Position numbers and translations under genes: made by a program. DNA of 22,301 nucleotides from CAYJIX01 sp964370375 (lineage in GTDB: Bacteria > Desulfobacterota > Desulfovibrionia > Desulfovibrionales > Desulfovibrionaceae): contig CAYJIX010000039.1 in NCBI GenBank assembly GCA_964370375.1, positions 1 to 22,301 of the forward strand, written 5' to 3'. Below are positions 1-6,282 of this stretch, one piece after another. Each line of letters opens with the position of its first letter. The stretch's first letter is position 1. Under the pieces are notes generated by a model. The model ran no database searches, was not told the DNA's origin, and saw only the letters and a program-made list of their open reading frames with translations.

Positions 1-2
1 AC

Positions 3-278
3 GTTATCCTCCTTGACGAACCCACCAACGACATTGATGTAAACACCATGCGCGCTTTGGAAGACGCCATTGATAACTTTGCAGGTTGCGTACTCGTCAT
101 CAGCCACGACCGCTGGTTCCTTGACCGTATTGCCACGCATATTCTAGCCTTTGAAGACGATTCCAAGGTTGTCTTTTTTGACGGCAATTATTCAGAATAC
201 GAAGCCGATTATAAAAAACGTTTGGGCAAAGAGGCTGATCAGCCAAGGCGGCCTAAGTTTAGAAAATTAACCCGCTAG
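3..278 (+). CDS. ettA: Energy-dependent translational throttle protein EttA (ABC-F ATPase), C-terminal part
   Basis: Only the last 91 residues are in the window; the gene enters from the left edge in frame from base 3. The visible part is the end of the second ATPase domain. A Walker B stretch VILLDEPTNDID comes first, then the switch histidine in VISHDRWFLDRIATHIL. The tail has FFDGNYSEYEADYKKRLG and ends in a basic PRRPKFRKLTR. The DRWFLDRIATHIL wording and the GNYSEYE segment are typical of EttA rather than Uup or other ABC-F proteins. EttA is known to bind the ribosomal E site and gate entry into elongation according to ADP/ATP ratio. No membrane segments are seen, as expected for this soluble family. 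Paralogue assignment rests on the tail only. Confidence 0.9.
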   Translation, partial: VILLDEPTNDIDVNTMRALEDAIDNFAGCVLVISHDRWFLDRIATHILAFEDDSKVVFFDGNYSEYEADYKKRLGKEADQPRRPKFRKLTR

Positions 279-436
279 GGCAGGAACGCATAAATTCGTC
301 AGTCGGGCAGGCGGCTATGCTACAAATATGGCGCTTTTAACAAGCTCCTGAAAGGAGCAAGGCTATACTTGCCACGCTGAGCGTAATCAAAAAACGGCAT
401 CAAAACCATACAAAAAACGTAGCCACAGGGCACAAA

Positions 437-466
437 AAAGGGAAAATCTGCGAAGATTTTCCCTTT
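437..466 (-). terminator. Rho-independent terminator of the peroxiredoxin gene
   Basis: A perfect inverted repeat AAAGGGAAAATCT / AGATTTTCCCTTT encloses a 4-nt loop (450-453). Read on the minus strand, the stem is followed by a run of T (434-439 is all A on the plus strand). It lies about 80 nt past the stop of the minus-strand peroxiredoxin gene. It could also stop weaker plus-strand transcripts from ettA. A second hairpin with arms CATGCTAT (485-492) and ATAGCATG (513-520) sits between it and the gene and has no T-run. Confidence 0.8.
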
Positions 467-544
467 AATACTACAAAAATCGTACATGCTATGGCTTGCT
501 AATCAAGGCTTTATAGCATGCTGTTTGGCTTTGTTCGACAGTAG

Positions 545-1144
545 TTAGCCTTCAAGTTTCCAATTTTCCCAAACCTTACCCACCAATTGTGGACCGGGTT
601 CAAGAACTGCCTTGCCTTTGCTCCAGCCTGTGGGGGCAACTTGGCTGCCTTTTGTTTCGCACACCAATTGGTGGGCGGCAATCTGGCGCAAGGTTTCGTC
701 AAAATCGCGTCCAACAGGTGCTGCAAGAATTTCCATGCTTTGTACAATCCCATCGGGATCAATAACAAAACTGCCACGTAAATTGATTTGAGCGTCTTCG
801 TTAAACACGCCAAAAAGTTTGCCAATATGTGCACAAGGATCTGCAAGTAAGGGGAAAGGATTCGGAGCGTTTGAAAGTTTTGCAAGCTCGTTTTCGTCCC
901 ACATTTTGTGCACAAACACACTGTCGGTGCTAACGGCCAATACCTGAACGCCAAGCTCTGCAAATTTTTCAAATTTTGCTGCAACTGCAGCAACTTCTGT
1001 TACTCAGACAAAGGTAAAATCACCGGGATAGAAAAACAAAAAAACCCATTTTCCCCTGTAATCCTCTAAAGAAACCTTGGAAAATGCACCGTTTTGATAG
1101 GCCTGTGTTGTAAAATTAGGAGCCGGTTTACCAACATAAATCAT
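545..1144 (-). CDS. Selenocysteine-containing peroxiredoxin (AhpC/2-Cys Prx family), UGA-encoded peroxidatic residue
   Basis: Thiol-dependent peroxidase that would reduce H2O2 and organic peroxides in the cytoplasm. The frame from ATG at 1142-1144 (SD GGAGG, 1149-1153) reads MIYVGKPAPNF and then YPGDFTFV-UGA-VTEVAAVA. The UGA (1004-1006, residue 47) stands exactly where the family has its peroxidatic cysteine in the P-x3-T-x2-C motif (P40, T44, residue 47). The frame stays open for 152 more residues with conserved family features: STDSVFVHKMW, RGSFVIDPDG, PVGRDFDETLRQI (catalytic Arg at about 146) and a typical C-terminus PQLVGKVWENW. Total 199 aa, normal for the family. A hairpin just after UGA fits a bacterial SECIS. 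The usual resolving-Cys VCP is replaced by VAP (A169); C104 and C162 remain. Calling the UGA an error or ordinary nonsense mutation is possible but less likely. Simple gene callers would keep only the C-terminal two thirds. Confidence 0.85.
976..993 (-). promoter_or_regulatory. Putative bacterial SECIS hairpin of the peroxiredoxin gene
   Basis: On the minus strand, TTGCTGC-AGTT-GCAGCAA forms a perfect 7-bp stem with a 4-nt loop. It starts 11 nt after the UGA codon, and the loop G is at +19. Bacterial SECIS elements are known to be short hairpins within about 40 nt of UGA with a G early in the apical loop, recognised by SelB. The stem lies inside coding sequence (residues 51-56, VAAVAA). Spacing is nearly the same as in the fdhA gene of this window. 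Confidence 0.72.
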
Positions 1145-1530
1145 GACTTTCCTCCATAAATGTTAAAGAACTATGTGCACGTATGACCGGCAGGCATTGC
1201 TCGATCAAACTAAAAATAACTTATCGCTTATGAGTACTATTGTCAATAGCGTTATACTACACCTTAATTCTTGGATTTTTGCTACACGGCAAGGCAAAAT
1301 GCGCAGGTCAAATTTTTCCTTCGAGTAATGTTCATTTGTGATATTTTTATCATAATTACAATTGCTGTATTTTTTTTATACAACGTTTCATAGAATTACA
1401 GTATATAATGTAAAAACAACACTTTTTGTCTGGCATTATAGTAATTTTTGGTGACTTTTCCTTGACATCTAGGCAGTTAGGACTAGCATGATACTATCAT
1501 TTTGTCATACCTAAATAAGAGGAGGAGATT
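1145..1530. other. Intergenic region between divergent peroxiredoxin and NCS2 permease genes
   Basis: 386 nt without a credible gene, AT-rich especially at 1320-1450. It should hold the divergent promoters for both flanking genes. The plus-strand promoter candidate is listed separately. For the minus strand, TGTCAA at 1241-1246 (TTGACA on the minus strand) could be a -35 element, but no convincing -10 follows. I see no clear purine-riboswitch core. Confidence 0.5.
1462..1489 (+). promoter_or_regulatory. Candidate sigma-70 promoter for the NCS2 permease gene
   Basis: A perfect TTGACA (1462-1467) is followed after 16 nt by TAGCAT (1484-1489), a 4/6 match to the -10 consensus. The gene's ATG is 41 nt downstream, with a strong Shine-Dalgarno GGAGGAG at 1521-1527. 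This is a sequence match only. Confidence 0.4.
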
Positions 1531-2844
1531 ATGGCATCATGGACAGATTGGGCTGAAAAAAGGTTTCAGCTGCAAAAAAACGGCACAGATGTTAAAACCG
1601 AGATCATAGCCGGTATCACAAGCTTTGCGACCATGTCGTATGTGCTGGCTGTTATCCCAAACATGCTGTCGCAGGCAGGGCTTGACAAGGGCGCGGTACT
1701 TACCGCCTTGGTTTTGTTCATTTTTATTTCCAGCGTGGCCATGGCCTTTTATACCAACAGGCCTTTTGCGCTGGCTCCGGGCATGAGCAGTGTGGCCATT
1801 GTGGGTACGGCTGTTCCGCAAGGTGTTTTACCGCTTGATATAGCCTTTGGCTTGATATTTTTAAGCGGGATGATTTTTGTCATCATCACCTTTGTGGGCC
1901 TGCGAGAGATTGTGGTTAAAGCCATTCCTGCCAGTGTAAAAATTTCTATCAGCGCAGGCATTGGCCTTTTTATTGCCTTGTTGGGTCTTAAAAGCAGCGG
2001 CATTATCGTAGCAAATGTTAAGGGAAATACCTTAATGTTTGGTGACCTTACCGCGCCAAAGGCCATTTTGTTCGGCATCGGCTTTTTGTTGCTTTTGATT
2101 TTAGAGGCCAGAAAATTTAGGGGCAGCATGATCATTACTATTTTGGTCACAACCCTTATCGGCATCCCCATGGGACTGACCACAGTACCTGAAACATGGT
2201 TCAATGTGCCCAGCGGCATTGGTGATGTGTCCTTTAAAATTGACATTTTAGGTGCGTTACAGCCTGAATATTTATCTTGGATTTTCATATTTTTTGTCCC
2301 TGATTTTTTTGGAACCATGGGGATTATCCTTGGGGTTGCCAACCGTGCAGGCTGGCTGGACAAAGACGGTAACATGGACGACATTGAACAATGTTTTAAG
2401 GTGGACTCCATATCAACCGTTGCAGGCAGCTTTTTCTGCATGCCGGTCATGACAACCTACCTTGAAAATGCCGGAGGCGTTGAAGCTGGCGGCAGAACAG
2501 GCTTAACAGCCATTGTAACATCCATTGTTTTTGTCATCACACTTTTGCTGACAGCTGTTGCGCTGATGATCCCGGGCGTTGCCACAGGGCCCATTTTGAC
2601 CCTTATTGGTTTGCAAATGCTCAGCTCCATGCGCAACATCAATTATGATGATAAAACCGAATACCTTCCGGCTTTTATCGCCGTTGGTATGACCATTTTG
2701 ACCTTTAACATTGCCAACGGTATGGCGCTTGCCGTGGTATCCTACCTTATCCTGAAAATTTTTGCAGGCAGGGCAAAGGACATCCATTGGGCCATGTACG
2801 GTCTTGGCGTGTTTATGGTGTATTATTTGTATAGCTTGATTTAA
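1531..2844 (+). CDS. NCS2-family (AzgA-type) purine/nucleobase permease
   Basis: 437-residue inner-membrane transporter, length typical for AzgA/PbuG-type NCS2 permeases that import guanine, hypoxanthine or adenine by proton symport. About 12-14 hydrophobic segments are visible. Family signatures include the N-terminal TEIIAGITSFATMSYVLAV, NRPFALAPGMSS near residue 75, a motif around 255-280 with VPDFFGTMGIILGVANRAG followed by LDKDG, and DSISTVAGSFFCMPVMTTYLE with NAGGVEAGGRTGLTA near residue 300. The ATG is set by a strong SD (GGAGGAG, 1521-1527). It appears monocistronic. The exact substrate cannot be read from sequence. The SFFCMPVMTTY stretch differs from the more usual LGTSTVTTY, so specificity may differ from the studied members. 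Confidence 0.9.
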   Translation: MASWTDWAEKRFQLQKNGTDVKTEIIAGITSFATMSYVLAVIPNMLSQAGLDKGAVLTALVLFIFISSVAMAFYTNRPFALAPGMSSVAIVGTAVPQGVLPLDIAFGLIFLSGMIFVIITFVGLREIVVKAIPASVKISISAGIGLFIALLGLKSSGIIVANVKGNTLMFGDLTAPKAILFGIGFLLLLILEARKFRGSMIITILVTTLIGIPMGLTTVPETWFNVPSGIGDVSFKIDILGALQPEYLSWIFIFFVPDFFGTMGIILGVANRAGWLDKDGNMDDIEQCFKVDSISTVAGSFFCMPVMTTYLENAGGVEAGGRTGLTAIVTSIVFVITLLLTAVALMIPGVATGPILTLIGLQMLSSMRNINYDDKTEYLPAFIAVGMTILTFNIANGMALAVVSYLILKIFAGRAKDIHWAMYGLGVFMVYYLYSLI

Positions 2845-2924
2845 TGGCTTTAACGGCAGGCGGCTGAAAAAGGGCTGCCGCTCTGCTCTTTATATCAGTA
2901 ACACTCGTTCCTCGTGTATCTCTG

Positions 2925-3021
2925 CTCTCGATTCCCGTAAGGCTCGAAGACTCGCCGACGGGAACGGCTTCGCCGCCAGTCGGTCGGAGGGCTACCCCGC
3001 TTTGCGGGGCCCTTCGGGTAG
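2925..3021. repeat. GC-rich multi-hairpin intergenic element
   Basis: About 100 nt of clearly higher GC than its surroundings, folding into successive hairpins. TTCCCGT (2932-2938) pairs with ACGGGAA (2958-2964). CGGC-TTC-GCCG spans 2965-2975. CCCCGC-TTT-GCGGGG spans 2995-3009, within wider arms CTACCC (2992-2997) and GGGTAG (3016-3021) that compete for the same bases. A minus-strand open frame crosses it but is arginine-rich and has no family character, so I treat it as non-coding. It may be a dispersed palindromic repeat or a structured RNA; only one copy is in the window. Confidence 0.45.
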
Positions 3022-3032
3022 ATGGGTGTTAG

Positions 3033-3097
3033 AAGGCGTTTTGCAGAACGGCATGGATTAAAGCATCCTATGTCGCCCTGCAAAACGCCTTTTTTCT
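3033..3097 (+). terminator. Rho-independent terminator with long loop, plus strand
   Basis: AAGGCGTTTTGCAG (3033-3046) is perfectly complementary to CTGCAAAACGCCTT (3079-3092), and the stem runs into TTTTTTC on the plus strand. The loop is 32 nt. It can end transcription from the NCS2 gene. It overlaps the first codons of the YafQ-like frame, whose possible ATG at 3070 lies in the loop. Confidence 0.7.
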
Positions 3098-3360
3098 ATC
3101 ATCCATCCTTGACATTCAAAAAGCAGTATAAAAAAGTAAAGAAACTAGGGCACAACATGGAAAAGCTTGAAACCCTTGTGAATATTTTAGCCAGTGGTAC
3201 GCCCGTACCCCATAAATACAAAGACCATAGCCTTGTTGGCAATTGGAAAGGCCACAGGGAATGTCATATAGAACCGGATTGGTTGCTCATATATTATATA
3301 CAAAATGACGTGCTTGTCCTAACCTTAACTGCTACCGGTTCACACTCAGAGGTTTTTTAA
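3070..3360 (+). CDS. YafQ/RelE-type toxin (ribosome-dependent mRNA interferase), no antitoxin adjacent
   Basis: 96 residues from ATG 3070, about normal for YafQ (90-95 aa). The core FKKQYKKVKKLGHNMEKLE leads into HKYKDHSLVGNWKGHRECH, IEPDWLLIYYI and TATGSHSEVF. Known YafQ active-site positions have counterparts: the His of KDHSL, His/Asp/Trp of RECHIEPDW, and the terminal His and Phe of GSHSEVF. YafQ cleaves mRNA on the ribosome and normally follows a DinJ/RelB antitoxin gene. None is upstream here; the preceding sequence is a terminator and a structured GC-rich stretch. No Shine-Dalgarno is evident before ATG 3070 or the alternative TTG at 3109. The toxin body is intact, but its 5' context looks replaced, so expression is doubtful. 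Its 3' end overlaps the convergent small gene by 29 nt. Confidence 0.8.
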   Translation: MSPCKTPFFYHPSLTFKKQYKKVKKLGHNMEKLETLVNILASGTPVPHKYKDHSLVGNWKGHRECHIEPDWLLIYYIQNDVLVLTLTATGSHSEVF

Positions 3361-3526
3361 AGAGGAGAAGATGTGAAGGTTTTCTGCCGCTATGAAAGTC
3401 GTCGATATCCAATGCCCCTTCTACAGCGTCACGTAAAAGCCAATTTGTTTTGGTCGTGATTACAAATGCGCCTTTGTTCAGATACATAGGCCTTGACGTT
3501 TCACACAATAAATCCAGCCAAGGCAT
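3332..3526 (-). CDS. Small protein of unknown function, last gene of the DUF362/NapHG operon
   Basis: 64 residues starting MPWLDLLCETSRPMYLNKGA and ending LLFKKPLSVNR. The start at 3524-3526 is supported by a perfect AGGAGG (3535-3540) at good spacing, 13 nt after the stop of the iron-sulfur gene, so translational coupling is likely. I recognise no family. It has one cysteine, no membrane segment and no signal peptide. The 3' end overlaps the toxin gene on the opposite strand. It could be a small partner of the iron-sulfur protein, or the truncated head of a longer gene cut by insertion of the toxin. The evidence is the ribosome binding site and operon position only. Confidence 0.5.
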   Translation of the reverse strand: MPWLDLLCETSRPMYLNKGAFVITTKTNWLLRDAVEGALDIDDFHSGRKPSHLLLFKKPLSVNR

Positions 3527-3539
3527 CAAAACATCCTCC

Positions 3540-5165
3540 TTACTCCACAAAGCCAGGGGGCAGTTGATCGTTTGAAATGTCATGCGCGGCAGGATACAGT
3601 TGAGCCCTTTTTGACACCGGCACTATGTCAAAGCCTGCTTCTTTGGCAGCTTGCCTGTACCTGTTTTCAGAAAGGCGCAGCTCGTTTAAGGGCATAATGG
3701 TAATGGCCGGAACTTGCACAGGGCAGTGCCGCTCGCAAAAGCCGCAGCCAAAGCAACGATTAACTGCTATGGTTGGTGTTGCAACCTTGCCGTATTCCAG
3801 AATTTTTAAATCCACAGCACCATAGGGGCATACCTCTTGGCACACAACACAGGTTTTGTTTTCTGCAAAGGCAAGGCAGGTGTTTTTGTTCACAACGGCG
3901 GTGCCGATTTTTGCCACTTCTTTGTCTTCTAAGGGGAGGGCCATGATCGCCCCTGTGGGGCAAACCTGACCGCACACGTTACATTCCGGCTCGCACGCGC
4001 CTATTCGCGATTGCAGAATGGGACTAAATATCCCTGTAAAGCCAGCCACAAGCCATGTGGGCTGCAAACCGTTGCTTGGGCATGCCTTCATGCAGGCGCC
4101 GCAGCGGATGCACAGTTCAAGGAATCTTGGCTCAGGTTGCGCTCCAGGTGGGCGGATAAGACCGTGTTGTGAGTCGGTACGGCGTGATGTTTGCGCAAAA
4201 AACGAGCCGGCGTCTATGGAGGAAAGGGCCGCAAGGCCAACGCCCGTAAACGTTGCCCCCACAAAGGCGCGGCGCGAGGGCAGGGGGCTTTGATAGCTCT
4301 GTCGTGACAAGGCTTTTTTGTTGTGCTTACAAGAAAAAGATACGGCCTTTGTGGGGCAAACATCAACGCATGTTCTACAGGCGATACATTCAGCGTGCTT
4401 TGTTGCCATACCGTTGTTTGTAATGGCACCTGTGGGGCATGTTTTGAGGCATTTTTTGCATTCTATGCAGCCGTCTACCTTGCGTCGCAGCAGGGGGCGC
4501 AGCGAACAAAGCCCAAGCACGGCCCCGGCAGGACACAAATAGCGGCACCAAAACCTTGGGCGGATTTTTTCCAGCATAAAAAGCAGTGCAAAAAAAGCCG
4601 CCACAAAATACACCGTGTGGTATACACGGGGCGTTATGTGCAAATAGGCAAGATCTAACATGTTATAGCTGGCAAAAACGTCGCGAAATTCGTGCAAGCC
4701 CATTGATCCAAGCAGCGCAAGGAAAGGTGCTATCAAGAGCGCGTAAAACCTTGTGATTAGGGCAATGGGCGATCCCCAAAAAAAAGAATTAACGCCACAT
4801 ATCGAGGCTATTGTAATAGCACATACTATCCAATATTTGGCAGTGCTTAAAGAAGGCGCAAGTGCTGTTTGCCTAGCTGCCACGGGTATTATTTTGCGCA
4901 CAAGATCAAGCGTTGTTCCCATGGGGCAGATATAGCCACAAAAAAAGCGCCCTAAAAGTACAGTCAGAATAATCAACACAATCCCTGCAAAAAGCCGTGG
5001 CACAAACGCCTTAACAAGGAACGGGACTTGCGTTGCAACAAGGGGATCAAGCCGTAAAAAGCTGTCCACAGGCACAAAAAATTCTGCAAGGGGAAAGACC
5101 GTTTGCCAAAGAAGATAGCAAAACAAAAGGAGCGATGCACCTTGCACAACTAAGCGAATCTTCAT
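3540..5165 (-). CDS. NapH-NapG-like polyferredoxin fusion, membrane iron-sulfur oxidoreductase
   Basis: 541 residues. The N-terminal half resembles NapH: about five membrane segments (near 5-26, 57-72, 111-128, 138-155, 183-198), CGYICP (76-81) and CRYLCP (207-212), then two 4Fe-4S motifs (C233-C243 and C260-C270). At 297-315 a twin-arginine-like SRRAFVGATFTGVGLAALSS begins what looks like NapG with its Tat signal. It is followed by four cysteine clusters (352-362, 391-402, 430-446, 471-481). NapH is a known quinol-oxidising membrane protein and NapG its exported ferredoxin partner; fusing them would turn the Tat segment into an internal membrane anchor. No nitrate reductase gene is nearby, so a nap role is unlikely. 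It lies 17 nt after the DUF362 gene. Likely job: passing electrons between quinones and a periplasmic acceptor (inference). Confidence 0.85.
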   Translation of the reverse strand: MKIRLVVQGASLLLFCYLLWQTVFPLAEFFVPVDSFLRLDPLVATQVPFLVKAFVPRLFAGIVLIILTVLLGRFFCGYICPMGTTLDLVRKIIPVAARQTALAPSLSTAKYWIVCAITIASICGVNSFFWGSPIALITRFYALLIAPFLALLGSMGLHEFRDVFASYNMLDLAYLHITPRVYHTVYFVAAFFALLFMLEKIRPRFWCRYLCPAGAVLGLCSLRPLLRRKVDGCIECKKCLKTCPTGAITNNGMATKHAECIACRTCVDVCPTKAVSFSCKHNKKALSRQSYQSPLPSRRAFVGATFTGVGLAALSSIDAGSFFAQTSRRTDSQHGLIRPPGAQPEPRFLELCIRCGACMKACPSNGLQPTWLVAGFTGIFSPILQSRIGACEPECNVCGQVCPTGAIMALPLEDKEVAKIGTAVVNKNTCLAFAENKTCVVCQEVCPYGAVDLKILEYGKVATPTIAVNRCFGCGFCERHCPVQVPAITIMPLNELRLSENRYRQAAKEAGFDIVPVSKRAQLYPAAHDISNDQLPPGFVE

Positions 5166-5182
5166 ACAAGGCCTTGCCTTTT

Positions 5183-6115
5183 TTAAAGACTCAATTCCAA
5201 AATAGTAAGGTTTTCAATGTCCATGCGTCCAAGGCCGCGTGCATGTGCCAGGGGCAAATAGGGCACTTGGCGGGGTTTCACGCGCCGTCCGTACCATTCA
5301 TAGCGTGCCGCCACCGTGGAATCTGCCGCCACAGGATCGGCTGAAGCAACAACTTCATGGGCGTTGATAACGTGCCCCGGGCCCCCGGGGCCGTTGGTTG
5401 AGAGCACCCTTGTGCAATCAATTACAGAAAGGTGCGGCTTTATCAGCATGTTTAAGTCCACAATGGACACAGCCGTACTGTACCGAGAATGCATGATCAT
5501 TCGATCGTAAATAAGGCCCATTTGCCCTTTTAACGCCATGGTTAAGCCCATGGCACCGTGAGTTTTGGCAACAGGCGCGGCAATGATCACGTCTGCCTCT
5601 AAAGCATCTTTCATAATATGATTGGAATGCATTTCCACAGCATTGGGGATTTGGGCTTCTTGATAAAATTCTTCATGCTGCAAATGATGGCAGATGCCCT
5701 GTTCCACCGTGTTGCAAGCGTCTAAAATCATAGAATTTCTCATGCAAAGGTCAGGGCTTTGAAAGGCATGGTCAAGCACGCGAATACTGCTTGCCCCGGC
5801 TTCTTTACACAAAACAACAAGCTCGCGCACAACCTCGGGGTTTGTGGTTGTCGCACTTTCAACGCCGCCGGAAAAGCTGATATTTGGTTTGATAACCACT
5901 TTATTGCCGGGCTGCACAAAGCGTTTTATGCCGCCCAAGGCTTCAACCGCGCCCCTTGTGGCAGCCGTGGCCGTGCCTTTGACAATGGTCACATCAGGCT
6001 CTATAGCCGCCAACGCCTTTTTGGGGGCAAAAAGGTCAGAGGCCAAAAGCGAAGAACCTACAGAAAGGTAGGCAATGGCTTGCAACTGTTTTTGTAAAAA
6101 TTCGCGTCTGTTCAT
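5183..6115 (-). CDS. DUF362 domain protein with Tat signal
   Basis: 310 residues. The N-terminus MNRREFLQKQLQAIAYLSVG has a twin-arginine RREFLQ followed by a hydrophobic stretch and a KKALA cleavage-like end near residue 36, so export as a folded, probably cofactor-bearing protein is expected. The rest follows DUF362: KVVIKPNISF near 70-80, TTTNPEVVRELV, IRVLDHAF, then VIIAAPVAKTHGAMGLTMAL and ALKGQMGLIYDR, and near the C-terminus HEVVASADPVAADSTVAAR. The function of DUF362 is not established. ATG 6115 is set by AAAGGA six bases upstream. It is first in the operon with the NapHG-like fusion, a pairing that suggests a shared periplasmic redox task. The mature domain itself lacks clear 4Fe-4S motifs, so clusters would come from the partner. 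Confidence 0.87.
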   Translation of the reverse strand: MNRREFLQKQLQAIAYLSVGSSLLASDLFAPKKALAAIEPDVTIVKGTATAATRGAVEALGGIKRFVQPGNKVVIKPNISFSGGVESATTTNPEVVRELVVLCKEAGASSIRVLDHAFQSPDLCMRNSMILDACNTVEQGICHHLQHEEFYQEAQIPNAVEMHSNHIMKDALEADVIIAAPVAKTHGAMGLTMALKGQMGLIYDRMIMHSRYSTAVSIVDLNMLIKPHLSVIDCTRVLSTNGPGGPGHVINAHEVVASADPVAADSTVAARYEWYGRRVKPRQVPYLPLAHARGLGRMDIENLTILELSL

Positions 6116-6184
6116 AAGAGGTCCTTTGGCAAAAGGATGTGTTCTTTACTATACATATACGCGCGGTTTTGCGTTTTGTCCATG

Positions 6185-6229
6185 AAAGCATAAAAGGGGA
6201 AAGCATAAAAGGGGAAGGTATAAAAGGAT
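6185..6229. repeat. Three tandem 15-bp repeats upstream of the DUF362 gene
   Basis: AAAGCATAAAAGGGG occurs twice exactly (6185-6199, 6200-6214) and a third time with changes (AAGGTATAAAAGGAT, 6215-6229). The array lies between the 3' end of pgpA and the start of the DUF362 gene, 70-115 nt upstream of that start, where a promoter or operator would be. Confidence 0.8.
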
Positions 6230-6282
6230 GCGCCTCTGCGCTTAAAAAAGTCGTGCACTAAAAAATCTTTAACATACCTTCA

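Noticed and set aside
340..360. GCTCC-TGAAA-GGAGC hairpin after ettA as a terminator
   Set aside because: The stem is only 5 bp and no T-run follows on either strand.
511..993. 160-codon minus-strand frame overlapping the peroxiredoxin
   Set aside because: Shadow frame; the peroxiredoxin frame with UGA as Sec explains the region with family motifs throughout.
1320..1530. Purine riboswitch upstream of the NCS2 permease
   Set aside because: AT-rich leader, but no conserved three-way junction core or terminator alternative could be recognised.
2895..3083. Minus-strand 62-codon open frame rich in Arg
   Set aside because: It lies across the GC-rich hairpins and the terminator, has no SD and no domain character; better explained as structured non-coding DNA.
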